This document shows, in pieces, positions 1 through 8,710 of a stretch of DNA of 64,000 bases (its first letter is position 1; the number at the start of each line of letters is the position of its first letter). The notes under the pieces were generated by a model, which worked only from the letters and a program-made list of their open reading frames with translations, did no database searches and was not told the DNA's origin. This stretch comes from Sphingomonas parva (ex Maeng et al. 2020) (GTDB lineage: Bacteria; Pseudomonadota; Alphaproteobacteria; Sphingomonadales; Sphingomonadaceae). Position numbers and translations under genes: made by a program. The DNA lies in assembly GCF_004564275.1 (NCBI RefSeq), contig NZ_SPDV01000013.1, positions 38,300 to 102,299 on the forward strand. Direction: 5' to 3'.

Positions 1-400
1 AGTCCTCCGGCCGCACCTCCGCCTCGCGCAGGATCGCATCCATCGGCTCGAGCAGGCCGCGCGACTGATAATCGGAGATCACGCTCTGGTGCATGGTGAC
101 GAGATCGGGCGGATCTCCCGCGGCGATCTGCGCGGCGAGCTGGGCATAGCCGGGCCAGGCGACGACGTTGGTGTCCACCTGGAGATCGGGATTGCGCGCC
201 GCGAAGCGGTTGATCATCGCGGTGACGATGCCGCACTCGCCTTCGGCCTTGGCGACATCGGTCTCGCGCCCGTAGAGCGCGCCGCATTCCCCGAAGAACC
301 TCTGGACATAGATCTCCGCCCGCGCTCCCGGATCGCAACCGGCGGTGGGGAGCAGCGCGCCGGCGACCAAAGCGACCGCTGCGAGCTGGCCGAGCCTCAT
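1..400 (-). CDS. ABC transporter solute-binding lipoprotein (partial, N-terminus only)
   Basis: Extracytoplasmic solute-binding component of an ABC importer, probably for a sugar or sugar-like solute, judging from the MalF/MalG-type permeases encoded beside it. Only the first 133 residues lie in the window; the gene runs off the left edge. Residues 1-21 look like a lipoprotein signal peptide ending Thr-Ala-Gly before Cys22, so the mature protein should be lipid-anchored in the periplasm. Later segments such as NPDLQVDTNVV and GDPPDLVTMH are typical of the first lobe of family 1 binding proteins. The ATG at 400 overlaps the stop of the permease gene as ATGA, making this the last visible gene of the operon. 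The substrate cannot be told from what is visible. Confidence 0.8.
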   Translation of the reverse strand, partial: MRLGQLAAVALVAGALLPTAGCDPGARAEIYVQRFFGECGALYGRETDVAKAEGECGIVTAMINRFAARNPDLQVDTNVVAWPGYAQLAAQIAAGDPPDLVTMHQSVISDYQSRGLLEPMDAILREAEVRPED

Positions 401-1221
401 CGCCCGGAGGTCCCGGCGATCGCCCGCACGATCTGCTTCTGGAAGAGCAGATAGACGATCAGGATCGGCAGCGAGGCGAAGACGGCCTGCGCCATCAGGA
501 AGCCGAGGCCGCTGGTCTGGGCATAGTTCATCTGGGCCGAGGCGAGGCCGACCGTCAGCGTGAAGCGCTCGCTCCTCGTCGCCGAGATCAGCGGCCACCA
601 ATAATCGTTCCAGGCGGCCAGGAAGGTGAACACGCCGAGCGTCGCCTGCGCCGGCAGCGTGAGGGGCAGCAGCACCTTCCAGAAGATGCGCAGGCGCGAT
701 GCGCCGTCGAGCATCGCCGCCTCGTCCAGCTCGCGCGGGATGGCGCGGAAATATTGGGTCATGAAGAAGACGCCGAACGGCCCCGCCAGGCCGGGCAGGA
801 TCAGCCCCGGATAGGAATTGTGGAGGTGGAGCGCCGCGAAGAGCTGGTGGCGGGGCAGGATCACGGCCTGCTCGGGAATGGCGAGGCCGAGGAGGACGAA
901 CACGAACAGGGTTCGGCGAAACGGGAATTCCAGCCGGGCGAAACCGTAGCCGGCGAGCGAGCAGAGGATGAGCACGCCGATCATCGTGCCGGTCGAGACG
1001 ATCAGGCTGTTGAGCAGCCAGCGGAAGGCCGAGGAGCCCTGCAGGACGGCGCGATAATTCTCCAGCGTATACGGCGCGGAAAAGGCAGTGCCGCTGTCCC
1101 GCATCAGCTCCGAATTCGCTTTCAGCGAGAGCAGCAGGGTCCAGACAAGGGGCGCGGCCATCAACATCGCGCCCAGCACCAGCCCTCCGAGAGCAAGCGG
1201 CGAGAGCCGTCGGGCCGCCAT
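397..1221 (-). CDS. Carbohydrate ABC transporter permease, MalG/UgpE type
   Basis: Inner-membrane permease subunit of a binding-protein-dependent importer, 274 residues, the usual size for this family. Hydrophobic segments are visible near residues 10-32, 70-92, 103-120, 137-155 and 240-262. The cytoplasmic EAA loop that docks onto the ATPase is clear around residues 166-190 (DEAAMLDGASRLRIFWKVLL), with the family's Glu-Ala-Ala and following Gly. It starts 2 bases after the stop of the other permease and its own stop overlaps the binding-protein start, so the two permeases should be made in step. It pairs with the MalF-type subunit to form the channel. Confidence 0.9.
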   Translation of the reverse strand: MAARRLSPLALGGLVLGAMLMAAPLVWTLLLSLKANSELMRDSGTAFSAPYTLENYRAVLQGSSAFRWLLNSLIVSTGTMIGVLILCSLAGYGFARLEFPFRRTLFVFVLLGLAIPEQAVILPRHQLFAALHLHNSYPGLILPGLAGPFGVFFMTQYFRAIPRELDEAAMLDGASRLRIFWKVLLPLTLPAQATLGVFTFLAAWNDYWWPLISATRSERFTLTVGLASAQMNYAQTSGLGFLMAQAVFASLPILIVYLLFQKQIVRAIAGTSGR

Positions 1222-1223
1222 GC

Positions 1224-2099
1224 TCACTCCCCCTCGCGCGGCCGCGCCGCCCAATATTGCGCGAGCGTGACCAGGAGCACGAGCATGAACAGGATCTCGG
1301 CGGCCGCGGCGGCGTAGCCGAGCTCCCACCGGACGAACGACGCCTCGTAGATGAACAGCACCACCGGACGCGAGGCCCCGCTCGGCCCGCCCGCGGTCAG
1401 CAGTTGCGCCTGGCCGAACAATTGCAGCTGCGCGGCCGTCTGCAGCATGACGACGAGGATCACGGTGCGGCGCAGCGACGGCAGAGTGATGCGCCAGAAG
1501 CGCGTCCAGCGCCCGGCCCGGTCGAGCGCCGCCGCCTCGTAAATGTCTTCCGGGATCTGCTGCAGGCCGGCCAGAAACAGCATCATCGGCAGCCCTATGC
1601 TCCACCAGATGGTGGTCACCGCGAGCGCGGGAATGGCGAGGTTGCGATCGCTGAGGAACGGGATCGGCTCGGCTCCGATCGCCTGCAGGATCTCGGCGAC
1701 CAGCCCGGCGTCCGGGGTCAGCACGAAGCGCCAGATCAGGGTGACGATCGTCACCGAGAGGACGGAGGAGGAGAAGAACAGGCCGCGGAGCCAGGCGGCG
1801 CCGCGCGTCGGCCGGTTCAGCGCCAGCGCCAGCGCCAGCGTGATCACGGTCAGCGCCGGGACGATCAGCAGCGTGAGCTTGAAGGTGTTGCCGAGCGCCT
1901 GGTGGAAGACCGGATCGGCGGCGAGGCGCGCGTAATTGTCGATGCCGACGAAGGTGCGCGCGCCAAACAGATCGGCGCGCTGGAAGCTGAGGACGAACCC
2001 CATCAGCAGCGGGTAGATGAGGATGACGAGATAGACGATCAGGAAGGGCGTGACGAAGGCCAGCCCCTCGAGGCGGCGGGCGGGCCGCCCCGCCGTCAC
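1224..2099 (-). CDS. Sugar ABC transporter permease, MalF/UgpA type
   Basis: First permease subunit of the importer, 291 residues with about six membrane segments. The N-terminal stretch reads LAFVTPFLIVYLVILIYPLL, typical of UgpA/MalF-type permeases. The EAA loop lies near residues 185-208 (EDIYEAAALDRAG, then FWRITLPSL). The start is GTG at 2099 and overlaps the ATPase stop by four bases (GTGA), so translation is probably coupled. Within the loop an Arg sits where many relatives have a Gly after the Asp. The permease order MalF-type then MalG-type is the usual one. Confidence 0.9.
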   Translation of the reverse strand: MTAGRPARRLEGLAFVTPFLIVYLVILIYPLLMGFVLSFQRADLFGARTFVGIDNYARLAADPVFHQALGNTFKLTLLIVPALTVITLALALALNRPTRGAAWLRGLFFSSSVLSVTIVTLIWRFVLTPDAGLVAEILQAIGAEPIPFLSDRNLAIPALAVTTIWWSIGLPMMLFLAGLQQIPEDIYEAAALDRAGRWTRFWRITLPSLRRTVILVVMLQTAAQLQLFGQAQLLTAGGPSGASRPVVLFIYEASFVRWELGYAAAAAEILFMLVLLVTLAQYWAARPREGE

Positions 2100-3196
2100 G
2101 CGGCAGCGGCCGCGGCGTGGCGGGCGCGGCCGTCCGGCGTGAACAGGTGGACGGCGGCGCCATCGATGCGCAGGCCGATCGTGTCGCCGATCCGCACCCG
2201 GCTTCCGCCCGCGTCCTCGGCGGTGATCGAAAGACCGTCGGCGAGGCGAGCATAAACGAAGGTCCGGTCTCCCAGCCGCTCGACCAGCTCGACCTTCGCC
2301 TCAGGGACCCCGCCCGACGTCTCGACAACCTGCACGTTCTCCGGGCGCACCCCGAGCTCGAGCGGCGCACCGACGGCGAGGCCATCCCGCGGCACCCTGG
2401 TTTCGATGCGTGCCCCCTCTCCCAGGCGCACTGCGGCGAATGCGCTCTCGTCGGCAAGCAGCGAGACCGGCGCCAGAGTCATCGCCGGCGATCCGACAAA
2501 GCGCGCGACGAAGGCGTTCGCGGGCCGGCCGTAGATCTCCATCGGTGCGCCGATCTGCTGGATGGCGCGATCGTGCATCACCACGATCCGGTCGGCGAGG
2601 GTCATCGCTTCGGCCTGATCGTGGGTGACCATGATCACGGCGGCGTCGACCCTCTGGCGCAGCTGGGCGAGCTCGACCCGGGTCCGGGTCCGCAGAGCGG
2701 CGTCGAGGTTGGAGAGAGGCTCATCCAGCAGGAACAGCCTCGGCTGCTTGACGATCGCGCGGCCGATCGCGACGCGCTGGCGCTGTCCGCCGGAGAGCTG
2801 TCCCGGCTTCTTGTCGAGCTGGGTCTCGATCTCCAGGACCCGCGCCGCCTCGTCGATGCGGGCGGCGATCTCCTGGCGCGGCACGCCGGCGTTGCGCAGG
2901 CCGAAGGCCATGTTTTCGCGGACGCTCATGTGCGGGTAGAGCGCATAATGCTGGAACACCATGGCGACGCCGCGATCGCCCGGAGCAAGGGTATCAATCC
3001 GGCGCCCGTCGAGCCGGACCTCGCCTGCATCGGCGGTCTCGAGGCCGGCGATGATCCGCAGCAGGGTGGATTTGCCGCTGCCCGACGGCCCGAGGAAGGC
3101 GACGAACTCGCGCGCGGCCATGGTCAGCGAGACATCGTCCAGCACCGGCGTCGCGCCATAGGCCTTGCGGACGTTGCTCAGTTCCAGGCTGGCCAA
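2096..3196 (-). CDS. ABC transporter ATP-binding protein, MalK/UgpC type
   Basis: ATPase subunit, 366 residues, that would power the two permeases downstream. Visible motifs: Walker A GPSGSGKST at 36-44, Q-loop near FQHYAL at 81-86, signature LSGGQ at 134-138, Walker B LFLLDEP at 154-160, and the switch histidine in MVTHDQ. The C-terminal third (about 240-366) has the TOBE/regulatory domain found in MalK/UgpC ATPases, so this is the sugar-type (CUT1) subclass. The start appears to be TTG at 3196 with a purine-rich GGGAGAGGGG tract just upstream. It is first in the operon ATPase-permease-permease-binding protein. The substrate is unknown; the DUF4838 gene at 6010 is the nearest carbohydrate-related gene. 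Confidence 0.93.
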   Translation of the reverse strand: MASLELSNVRKAYGATPVLDDVSLTMAAREFVAFLGPSGSGKSTLLRIIAGLETADAGEVRLDGRRIDTLAPGDRGVAMVFQHYALYPHMSVRENMAFGLRNAGVPRQEIAARIDEAARVLEIETQLDKKPGQLSGGQRQRVAIGRAIVKQPRLFLLDEPLSNLDAALRTRTRVELAQLRQRVDAAVIMVTHDQAEAMTLADRIVVMHDRAIQQIGAPMEIYGRPANAFVARFVGSPAMTLAPVSLLADESAFAAVRLGEGARIETRVPRDGLAVGAPLELGVRPENVQVVETSGGVPEAKVELVERLGDRTFVYARLADGLSITAEDAGGSRVRIGDTIGLRIDGAAVHLFTPDGRARHAAAAAA

Positions 3197-3539
3197 GGAG
3201 CCCCCCCTCTCCCGCCGGAATCTTCACGAGCGCCGCCGCAACGTCAAGGGAGGGCGCGATCTCTACCGGCGGGGAGATCGCCCTTGCTCCTCTCCCGCCC
3301 CTCCTCTATATGCCGCCCCGTCCAGCGGGCGGTAAGCGCCTGTGAAGGCTCGGGATAAGCGCGCGGGGCTGCCATCGGCCGCCTTGACGCGCTCATTTTG
3401 CTTATCCGTTCGCAGTCTTCCAGCGATCGCCGATCGCCCGCGCGGGCAGCCGCATTCGGCATGGGGCCGATGCGGCAGTCGGGTCAAAAGACCGTCGGAG
3501 ACAACCGGCGGCCGGCAAAAAACGAACGAAGGAAGATAC
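3197..3539. other. Divergent intergenic region: ABC operon and rpsA leaders
   Basis: This 343-base gap separates the minus-strand ABC operon from rpsA and must hold promoters for both. I see no convincing small gene. A TTGACG at 3384-3389 is a possible -35 element for rpsA, but no good -10 lies at the right distance. A ribosome-binding sequence (AAGGAAG) lies just upstream of the rpsA ATG. In many alphaproteobacteria cmk sits directly upstream of rpsA; here it does not. Confidence 0.4.
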
Positions 3540-5243
3540 ATGGCCACCACGGCAACGCCTACCCGCGACGATTTCGCGGCGCTCCTCAATCAGACGCTCG
3601 GCGGCGAGAACGAAGGCTTCGAAGGCCGCGTCGTCACCGGCACCGTCACCGCCATCGAGAACGATCACGCGGTGATCGACGTCGGCCTCAAGTCCGAAGG
3701 CCGCGTTCCCCTGCGCGAGTTCGCCGCGCCCGGCCAGAAGGCCGAGCTCAGCGTCGGCGACAAGGTCGAAGTCTATGTCGACCGCGTCGAGAACCACCAG
3801 GGCGAAGCGATGCTCAGCCGCGACCGCGCCCGCCGCGAAGCAGCCTGGGACAAGCTCGAGACCGAATTCACCGCCGGCAACCGCGTCGAGGGCGTGATCT
3901 TCGGCCGCGTCAAGGGCGGCTTCACCGTCGACCTCGGCGGCGCCGTCGCCTTCCTCCCGGGCAGCCAGGTGGACATCCGCCCGGTCCGCGACGTCACCCC
4001 GCTGATGGACATCCCGCAGCCGTTCCAGATCCTGAAGATGGACCGCCGCCGCGGCAACATCGTGGTCTCGCGCCGCGCCATCCTCGAAGAGACCCGCGCC
4101 GAGCAGCGTTCGGGCCTGATCCAGTCGCTCGCCGAAGGCCAGGTGGTCGAAGGCGTGGTCAAGAACATCACCGATTACGGTGCGTTCGTCGATCTCGGCG
4201 GCATCGACGGCCTGCTGCACGTCACCGACATCAGCTACAAGCGCGTCAACCATCCGTCGGAAGTCATCAACATCGGTGATACCGTCCGCGTCCAGATCAT
4301 CCGCATCAACCGCGAGACCCAGCGCATCAGCCTGGGCATGAAGCAGCTCGAGGCGGATCCGTGGGAAGGCGCTGGCGCCAAGTATCCGGTCGGCGGCGTG
4401 TTCCGCGGCCGGGTGACCAACATCACCGAGTACGGCGCGTTCGTCGAGCTCGAAGCCGGCATCGAGGGCCTCGTCCACGTCTCCGAGATGAGCTGGACCA
4501 AGAAGAACGTTCACCCGGGCAAGATCGTGTCCACCTCGCAGGAGGTCGACGTGGCCGTGCTCGAGGTCGACGAGGACAAGCGCCGGATCAGCCTCGGGCT
4601 CAAGCAGGCCCAGGCCAATCCGTGGGCGGCCTTCGCCGAGCAGCATCCGGTCGGCACCGAAGTCGAGGGTGAGGTCAAGAACGCCACCGAGTTCGGCCTG
4701 TTCATCGGCCTCGACGGCGATGTCGACGGCATGGTCCACATGTCGGACATCGCCTGGGGCGTCACCGGCGAGGAAGCGCTCAACCTGCACCGCAAGGGTG
4801 AGAGCGTCCGTGCGGTCGTGCTCGACGTCGACGTCGAGAAGGAGCGCATCAGCCTCGGCATGAAGCAGCTCGAGCGCGGCGGCGTCGCCAAGGGCGGCGC
4901 GTCGGGCGGCGTCAACAAGAACGAGACCGTCACCGTCACCGTTCTCGAAGTCCGCGACGGCGGCCTCGAGGTCCAGGTCGGCGACGACGGCGCGACCGGC
5001 TTCATCAAGCGGACCGACCTCGGCCGCGACCGCGACGAGCAGCGTCCGGAGCGTTTCCAGGTCGGCCAGAAGTTCGACGCGATGGTGATCGGCTTCGATC
5101 GCTCGAAGAAGCCGAACTTCTCGGTCAAGGCGCTTCAGATTGCCGAAGAAAAGCAGGCGGTTGCGCAGTACGGCTCGTCCGACTCGGGCGCGTCGCTCGG
5201 CGACATCCTCGGCGAGGCCCTGAAGCAGAAGGCCGACCGCTAA
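3540..5243 (+). CDS. rpsA: 30S ribosomal protein S1
   Basis: Ribosomal protein S1, 567 residues, which binds mRNA leaders at the small subunit and unfolds them for initiation. Six S1-type OB-fold repeats can be followed; repeats 3 to 5 are the clearest, each with the pattern GVVKNITDYGAFVDLGGIDG / GLLHVTDIS or a close variant, followed by a segment ending RISLGMKQL or RISLGLKQ. The first two repeats are more divergent, as usual for the ribosome-binding end. The ATG at 3540 is preceded by AAGGAAGA. A longer frame reaches upstream to 3342, but the extension is not S1-like. ihfB follows on the same strand after a hairpin, the common alphaproteobacterial order. Confidence 0.98.
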   Translation: MATTATPTRDDFAALLNQTLGGENEGFEGRVVTGTVTAIENDHAVIDVGLKSEGRVPLREFAAPGQKAELSVGDKVEVYVDRVENHQGEAMLSRDRARREAAWDKLETEFTAGNRVEGVIFGRVKGGFTVDLGGAVAFLPGSQVDIRPVRDVTPLMDIPQPFQILKMDRRRGNIVVSRRAILEETRAEQRSGLIQSLAEGQVVEGVVKNITDYGAFVDLGGIDGLLHVTDISYKRVNHPSEVINIGDTVRVQIIRINRETQRISLGMKQLEADPWEGAGAKYPVGGVFRGRVTNITEYGAFVELEAGIEGLVHVSEMSWTKKNVHPGKIVSTSQEVDVAVLEVDEDKRRISLGLKQAQANPWAAFAEQHPVGTEVEGEVKNATEFGLFIGLDGDVDGMVHMSDIAWGVTGEEALNLHRKGESVRAVVLDVDVEKERISLGMKQLERGGVAKGGASGGVNKNETVTVTVLEVRDGGLEVQVGDDGATGFIKRTDLGRDRDEQRPERFQVGQKFDAMVIGFDRSKKPNFSVKALQIAEEKQAVAQYGSSDSGASLGDILGEALKQKADR

Positions 5244-5251
5244 GGATCGAG

Positions 5252-5280
5252 GGGCAGGCGGCCGCACCGGTCGCCTGCCC
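5252..5280 (+). terminator. GC-rich hairpin after rpsA
   Basis: A 12-base-pair stem (one G-U pair) closes a five-base loop, starting 8 bases after the rpsA stop. The arms are 5252-5263 and 5269-5280 (GGGCAGGCGGCC / GGTCGCCTGCCC). No U-run follows, so it may be a weak or Rho-assisted terminator or an mRNA 3'-end stabiliser rather than a classical intrinsic terminator. Confidence 0.5.
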
Positions 5281-5411
5281 TGAGGCCCTGTGCTTCCGTC
5301 CTGAGATGCGGCAGGTGGCTCGAAACGGGCGATTTTCCGCCGGCGGGACCAGCCGCCTGCCCTTGCCTTTCGGAAAAACTTGCTGTCTAACTTGGATTAG
5401 CGGTGACGGCT

Positions 5412-5439
5412 TTGGGGGGCCGGCGACCTCTGCTATATT
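5412..5439 (+). promoter_or_regulatory. Candidate promoter of ihfB
   Basis: TATATT at 5434-5439 is a good -10 match and is preceded by TGC, giving an extended -10 look. TTGGGG at 5412-5417 could serve as a poor -35 with a 16-base spacer. The initiation point would be about 25 bases before the GTG start of ihfB. The AT-rich patch stands out in this very GC-rich sequence. Prediction by eye only. Confidence 0.4.
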
Positions 5440-5468
5440 TGTAACGCGATAATTTGGGGGGGTAGCCC

Positions 5469-5768
5469 GTGATCCGTTCCGAGCTGGTCCAGAAACTCTG
5501 CGACGATCATCCCGATCTGACGGGCAAGGAAATCGAGCGGGTGGTTTCCGCCTTCTTCGATTCGATCATCGATCAGCTTCAGCAGGGCGGCCGCGTCGAG
5601 CTTCGCGGCTTCGGCGCCTTCTCGACCCGCGAACGCGATGCGCGCAAGGGGCGCAACCCGCGCACCGGCGACACCGTGGATGTCGACGCCAAGCGCGTCC
5701 CCTATTTCAAGCCGGGCAAGGAAATGCGCGAGCGCCTGAACCTCAGCCAGGTCACGGCCGCGGAATAA
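5469..5768 (+). CDS. ihfB: Integration host factor subunit beta
   Basis: DNA-bending nucleoid protein, 99 residues, which forms a heterodimer with IhfA. The family features are visible: N-terminal MIRSELVQKL helix, VELRGFGAFSTRERDARKGR across the beta-arm base, and the arm segment with NPRTGD whose Pro intercalates into DNA (RNPRTGDTVDVDAKRVPYFK). The C-terminus ends FKPGKEMRERLN plus a short tail. The start is GTG at 5469, preceded by a GGGGGGTAG tract; no better start lies nearby. Gene order rpsA-ihfB is conserved in many proteobacteria. An IHF-beta rather than HU assignment rests on the gene order and on the GxGAF/arm sequence. Confidence 0.95.
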   Translation: MIRSELVQKLCDDHPDLTGKEIERVVSAFFDSIIDQLQQGGRVELRGFGAFSTRERDARKGRNPRTGDTVDVDAKRVPYFKPGKEMRERLNLSQVTAAE

Positions 5769-5852
5769 CCGCCGGAGCGGCAGCCCCGCGCCCGCTCAGC
5801 CAACGAAACATCTTGCATCGCCGGGCCGCGTAGCGGCACAGCATGCACCGAC

Positions 5853-5939
5853 GCGGGCGTGGCGGAACCGGTAGACGCCGGAGACTTAAAATCTTCTGCC
5901 CTTCGGGGCGTGCGGGTTCGAGTCCCGCCGTCCGCACCA
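5853..5939 (+). tRNA. tRNA-Leu (anticodon UAA)
   Basis: An 87-base class II tRNA. The acceptor stem pairs GCGGGCG at 5853-5859 with CGUCCGC at 5929-5935, then A73 and an encoded CCA at 5937-5939. The anticodon stem GGAGA/UCUUC (from 5880) closes the loop CUUAAAA, placing anticodon UAA at 5887-5889. A long variable arm (GCCCUUCGGGGC region) follows, as expected for leucine. The T-loop reads TTCGAGT. Confidence 0.97.
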
Positions 5940-6009
5940 GTCGCTGCTGCTTGCCGCGCCGGATCGTGCCAAGGGCACGCCGCGCCGGCACCGCGCTTGT
6001 CGCCATGCT

Positions 6010-8424
6010 ATGCGCCGACTAAGCGGGGGGGTGCCCCGGAAAAGTATCGCTTTCATCGTCGCAATTCTCCTCGCGACGCCCGCCTCCGCCAGGATGATCG
6101 GCGCGGCCGGGGTGCCCGAACTGGTGATCGCCGACGGCAAGGCGGCGCGCGCGGCCATCGTGATCGGCGCCGACCCCGGAGAATGGGAGCGCCGGGCCGC
6201 CGCCGATCTGCGCAAGTACATCGGCATGATGAGCGGCGCGGCACCACAGATCGTCACCTCCGCGCCCGCCGATGCGCCGGCGATCGTGATCGGCAGCGCC
6301 GCAGCGGCGGCCGACGCCGTCACCCGCCAGGCGCTGCTCGACAGGACCAAAAAGGATGCGCTCGTCCAGTCCGACGCGATCTCCGTCCGCCGCGAGGGAA
6401 ACCGGCTCTACGTCGCCGGCTCTAACGATGAATCCCATTATTTCGCGGTCTCGTGGCTGCTGCAGCAATGGGGCTGCCGCTGGTACATGCCGACCGCATT
6501 CGGCGAATTCGTGCCCGAGCACCGGCGCCTCTCCGTCGGCCGGCTCGACTTCGCCTACGCGCCGCCCTTCGAGATCCGCCGCTACTGGCTCGCCTGGAAC
6601 GGGGACACGACCGGCGCCGACGAGTTCCGCCACCGCAATTTCATGTCGGAAGCGACCGCCCCGGGCTACGGCCACGCGCTCGATCAATATACCGCGGAGC
6701 TCGCGCCGCCCGGCGGCACCCATTTCAACGTTCCCTTCTCCGCGCCCGGGACGGCGGAGCATGTCGCCGCGCGCATCGAGGCGGACTATGCCGCCGGGCG
6801 CGACATAAGCCTGGCGATCGCGGACGGCAGCTATGTCAACGAGGATCCCGGCGATCGGGCGCTCGGCGGCGATTACGACCCCTACATGCTGAAGCCGTCG
6901 CTGACCGACGCGATGCTGACCCTGTACAACAATGTCGCGCGCATCCTGCGGCAGAAACATCCGGACAGCGCTTCGCTGCTCGGCGGCATGGCGTATGTGA
7001 ACGTCACCCGCCCGCCGCTCAAGGTGAGGACCGTCGCACCGAATCTGGTGATGTGGATCGCGCCGATCGACATCGATCCGAACCATGCCATGGACGATCC
7101 GCGGTCTCCGCCCCGCAACGAATATCGCGAGATGGTCGGGCGCTGGTCCGAGCTGATGGACGGCCGGTTGGCCATCTATGACTATGATCAGGGGATGCTC
7201 GTGTGGCGGGACCTTCCCAATCCGTCCCACCACGTCTTTGCCCGGGATGTGAAGATCTATCGGGACCAGGGAATCCTCGGCGTCCAGACCGAAAGCCGGG
7301 GCGCTCTGGCGACCACGTTCCTGAACCTGTTCTTTCGTGGGCAGTTGATGTGGGATCCGGACGCCGATCCGGACGCGTTGCTGGAGGAGTTCTACCCGGC
7401 CTTCTATGGCCCCGCCGCCGCCCCGATGCGCCGCTATTGGGGACGCATCTACGAAGCCTGGGCGCGGACCAACGTCACCGAACACGAATATCCTGCCATC
7501 CCTGCGATCTACACGCCTGCCCTCGTGCTCGCCCTGCGCGACGACCTCGCGGCGGCCGAGGCGGCCCTGACCCGATCCGGCCACCGCAGCCGGGACCGCG
7601 AGGCCTACAGGGAGCGGATGCGCTTCACCCGCGCATCGTTCGACGCGATCGCCGCTTATGTGGAGACCGTCACCGCTGCCGCACGCGATGCCGACTATGA
7701 AGCGGCGACGCGCGCCGGAGAGAAAGCGATTGCGGCCCAGACGGCGCTGCGGACCCTCAACCCTCTCTTCACCTCCCCGCCGATGGGCGGCGAGGAGCAG
7801 AGCCCAGCCTGGCTGCAGGGCGAGGTTCGGCAATATGCCTCGTTCCGCGGACTGCAGGATGGAAGCTCAGGACATCTGGTTGCGCGGCTCCCGCTGAGCT
7901 GGATGTTCAAGGTCGAGACGCCATTGCCGGCAGACTGGCGGTATCGTGGGCAACAAGGTCCCGGGCCGGCCAGCGCTCCGCTCCTCGACGAGGAAGCAAG
8001 CGTCGGCACGGGCTGGCGGCCGGTGCGCTCCGACCTCTATCTTCAGGGCCAGGGGGTGCTGGCGGAGGGCGGCCAAAGCGCGCTCGGCCATTATTGGTAT
8101 CGCACCGAGCTGAACCTGAGCGAGGCCGACGCGCGCGCCGGCGCGCATCTGATGTTCCCCGGCCTGTTCAACGAGTCCTGGCTCTACGTGAACGGGCGCC
8201 TGGTCGGGCACCGGGGCTATGACGAGCCCTGGTGGCTCACCGACTATCATTTCAGCTGGGATGTCGATCTCGCCGGTCACCTGCGGGCTGGAGTGAACCG
8301 GATCGCGCTCCGCGGCTTCAACCCCCATCATTTCGGCGGAATGTTCCGGCGGCCGTTCCTCTACCGGCTCGTGCCGAATGGCGGATCAGGCGCGGGAGCG
8401 ATGCCGCCACCATCGGGCCACTAG
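6010..8424 (+). CDS. DUF4838 exported protein (alpha-glucuronidase-like N-domain, C-terminal jelly roll)
   Basis: An 804-residue exported protein of the DUF4838 type. A signal peptide covers about residues 9-28 (IAFIVAILLATPASA). Residues 35-165 have the alpha-glucuronidase N-terminal pattern (ERRAAADLRKYIG, SHYFAVSWLLQQWGCRWYMP). The middle (170-480) is the DUF4838 region, probably a TIM-barrel glycosidase-like fold. Residues about 640-790 look like a beta-sandwich carbohydrate-binding domain (HYWYRTELNL, FPGLFNESWLYVNGRLVG). Family members are thought to act on glycans, but no activity is assigned. The start at 6010 has no clear ribosome-binding site; GTG at 6031 after a G-run would leave a tidier signal peptide. 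It is alone on its strand. Confidence 0.82.
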   Translation: MRRLSGGVPRKSIAFIVAILLATPASARMIGAAGVPELVIADGKAARAAIVIGADPGEWERRAAADLRKYIGMMSGAAPQIVTSAPADAPAIVIGSAAAAADAVTRQALLDRTKKDALVQSDAISVRREGNRLYVAGSNDESHYFAVSWLLQQWGCRWYMPTAFGEFVPEHRRLSVGRLDFAYAPPFEIRRYWLAWNGDTTGADEFRHRNFMSEATAPGYGHALDQYTAELAPPGGTHFNVPFSAPGTAEHVAARIEADYAAGRDISLAIADGSYVNEDPGDRALGGDYDPYMLKPSLTDAMLTLYNNVARILRQKHPDSASLLGGMAYVNVTRPPLKVRTVAPNLVMWIAPIDIDPNHAMDDPRSPPRNEYREMVGRWSELMDGRLAIYDYDQGMLVWRDLPNPSHHVFARDVKIYRDQGILGVQTESRGALATTFLNLFFRGQLMWDPDADPDALLEEFYPAFYGPAAAPMRRYWGRIYEAWARTNVTEHEYPAIPAIYTPALVLALRDDLAAAEAALTRSGHRSRDREAYRERMRFTRASFDAIAAYVETVTAAARDADYEAATRAGEKAIAAQTALRTLNPLFTSPPMGGEEQSPAWLQGEVRQYASFRGLQDGSSGHLVARLPLSWMFKVETPLPADWRYRGQQGPGPASAPLLDEEASVGTGWRPVRSDLYLQGQGVLAEGGQSALGHYWYRTELNLSEADARAGAHLMFPGLFNESWLYVNGRLVGHRGYDEPWWLTDYHFSWDVDLAGHLRAGVNRIALRGFNPHHFGGMFRRPFLYRLVPNGGSGAGAMPPPSGH

Positions 8425-8580
8425 CCAACCGACCACCCCTGCCGTCGCGGCGGCGCCGAGGATTGCGACGGGCACAGGCCGGCCGGCTCTCGGGACGGCG
8501 AGGTCGAGCAGCCACATCCAGAATTCGAGCGCGACGAAGAAGAGCAGGCATATCAGCGCGGCAAGCAACAATTTCCGCAT
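8386..8580 (-). CDS. Small membrane protein, unknown
   Basis: A 64-residue hydrophobic protein with two predicted membrane segments (about residues 3-27, LLLAALICLLFFVALEFWMW, and 36-54, VAILGAAATAGVVGWLVAR) and a basic tail ending RWWRHRSRA. The ATG at 8580 is preceded by GGAGCGGGG. Its 3' end overlaps the end of the DUF4838 gene on the other strand by 39 bases. No family recognised. It could be a real small membrane protein or a chance frame, but the clean two-helix hydrophobic pattern argues for real. Confidence 0.5.
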   Translation of the reverse strand: MRKLLLAALICLLFFVALEFWMWLLDLAVPRAGRPVPVAILGAAATAGVVGWLVARWWRHRSRA

Positions 8581-8710
8581 CGCGCCCCGCTCCGTGGGAT
8601 GCGCCCGGTGAAAACCAGGCGGGCCGGCCAACTCTGGGCGGGGCTATGCCGGACGCGCATAGACCCGGCAAGTTGGACCTGCCGCCTCGGGCCCTCGCTT
8701 TCCTGCTCTC

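Noticed and set aside
3384..3389. TTGACG as rpsA promoter
   Set aside because: No acceptable -10 at 16-18 bases; left as a mention only.
3402..5267. A 621-codon open frame opposite rpsA
   Set aside because: Antisense to a well-conserved gene, with a shadow composition of Asp/Ala/Val-rich sequence and no family; typical of high GC.
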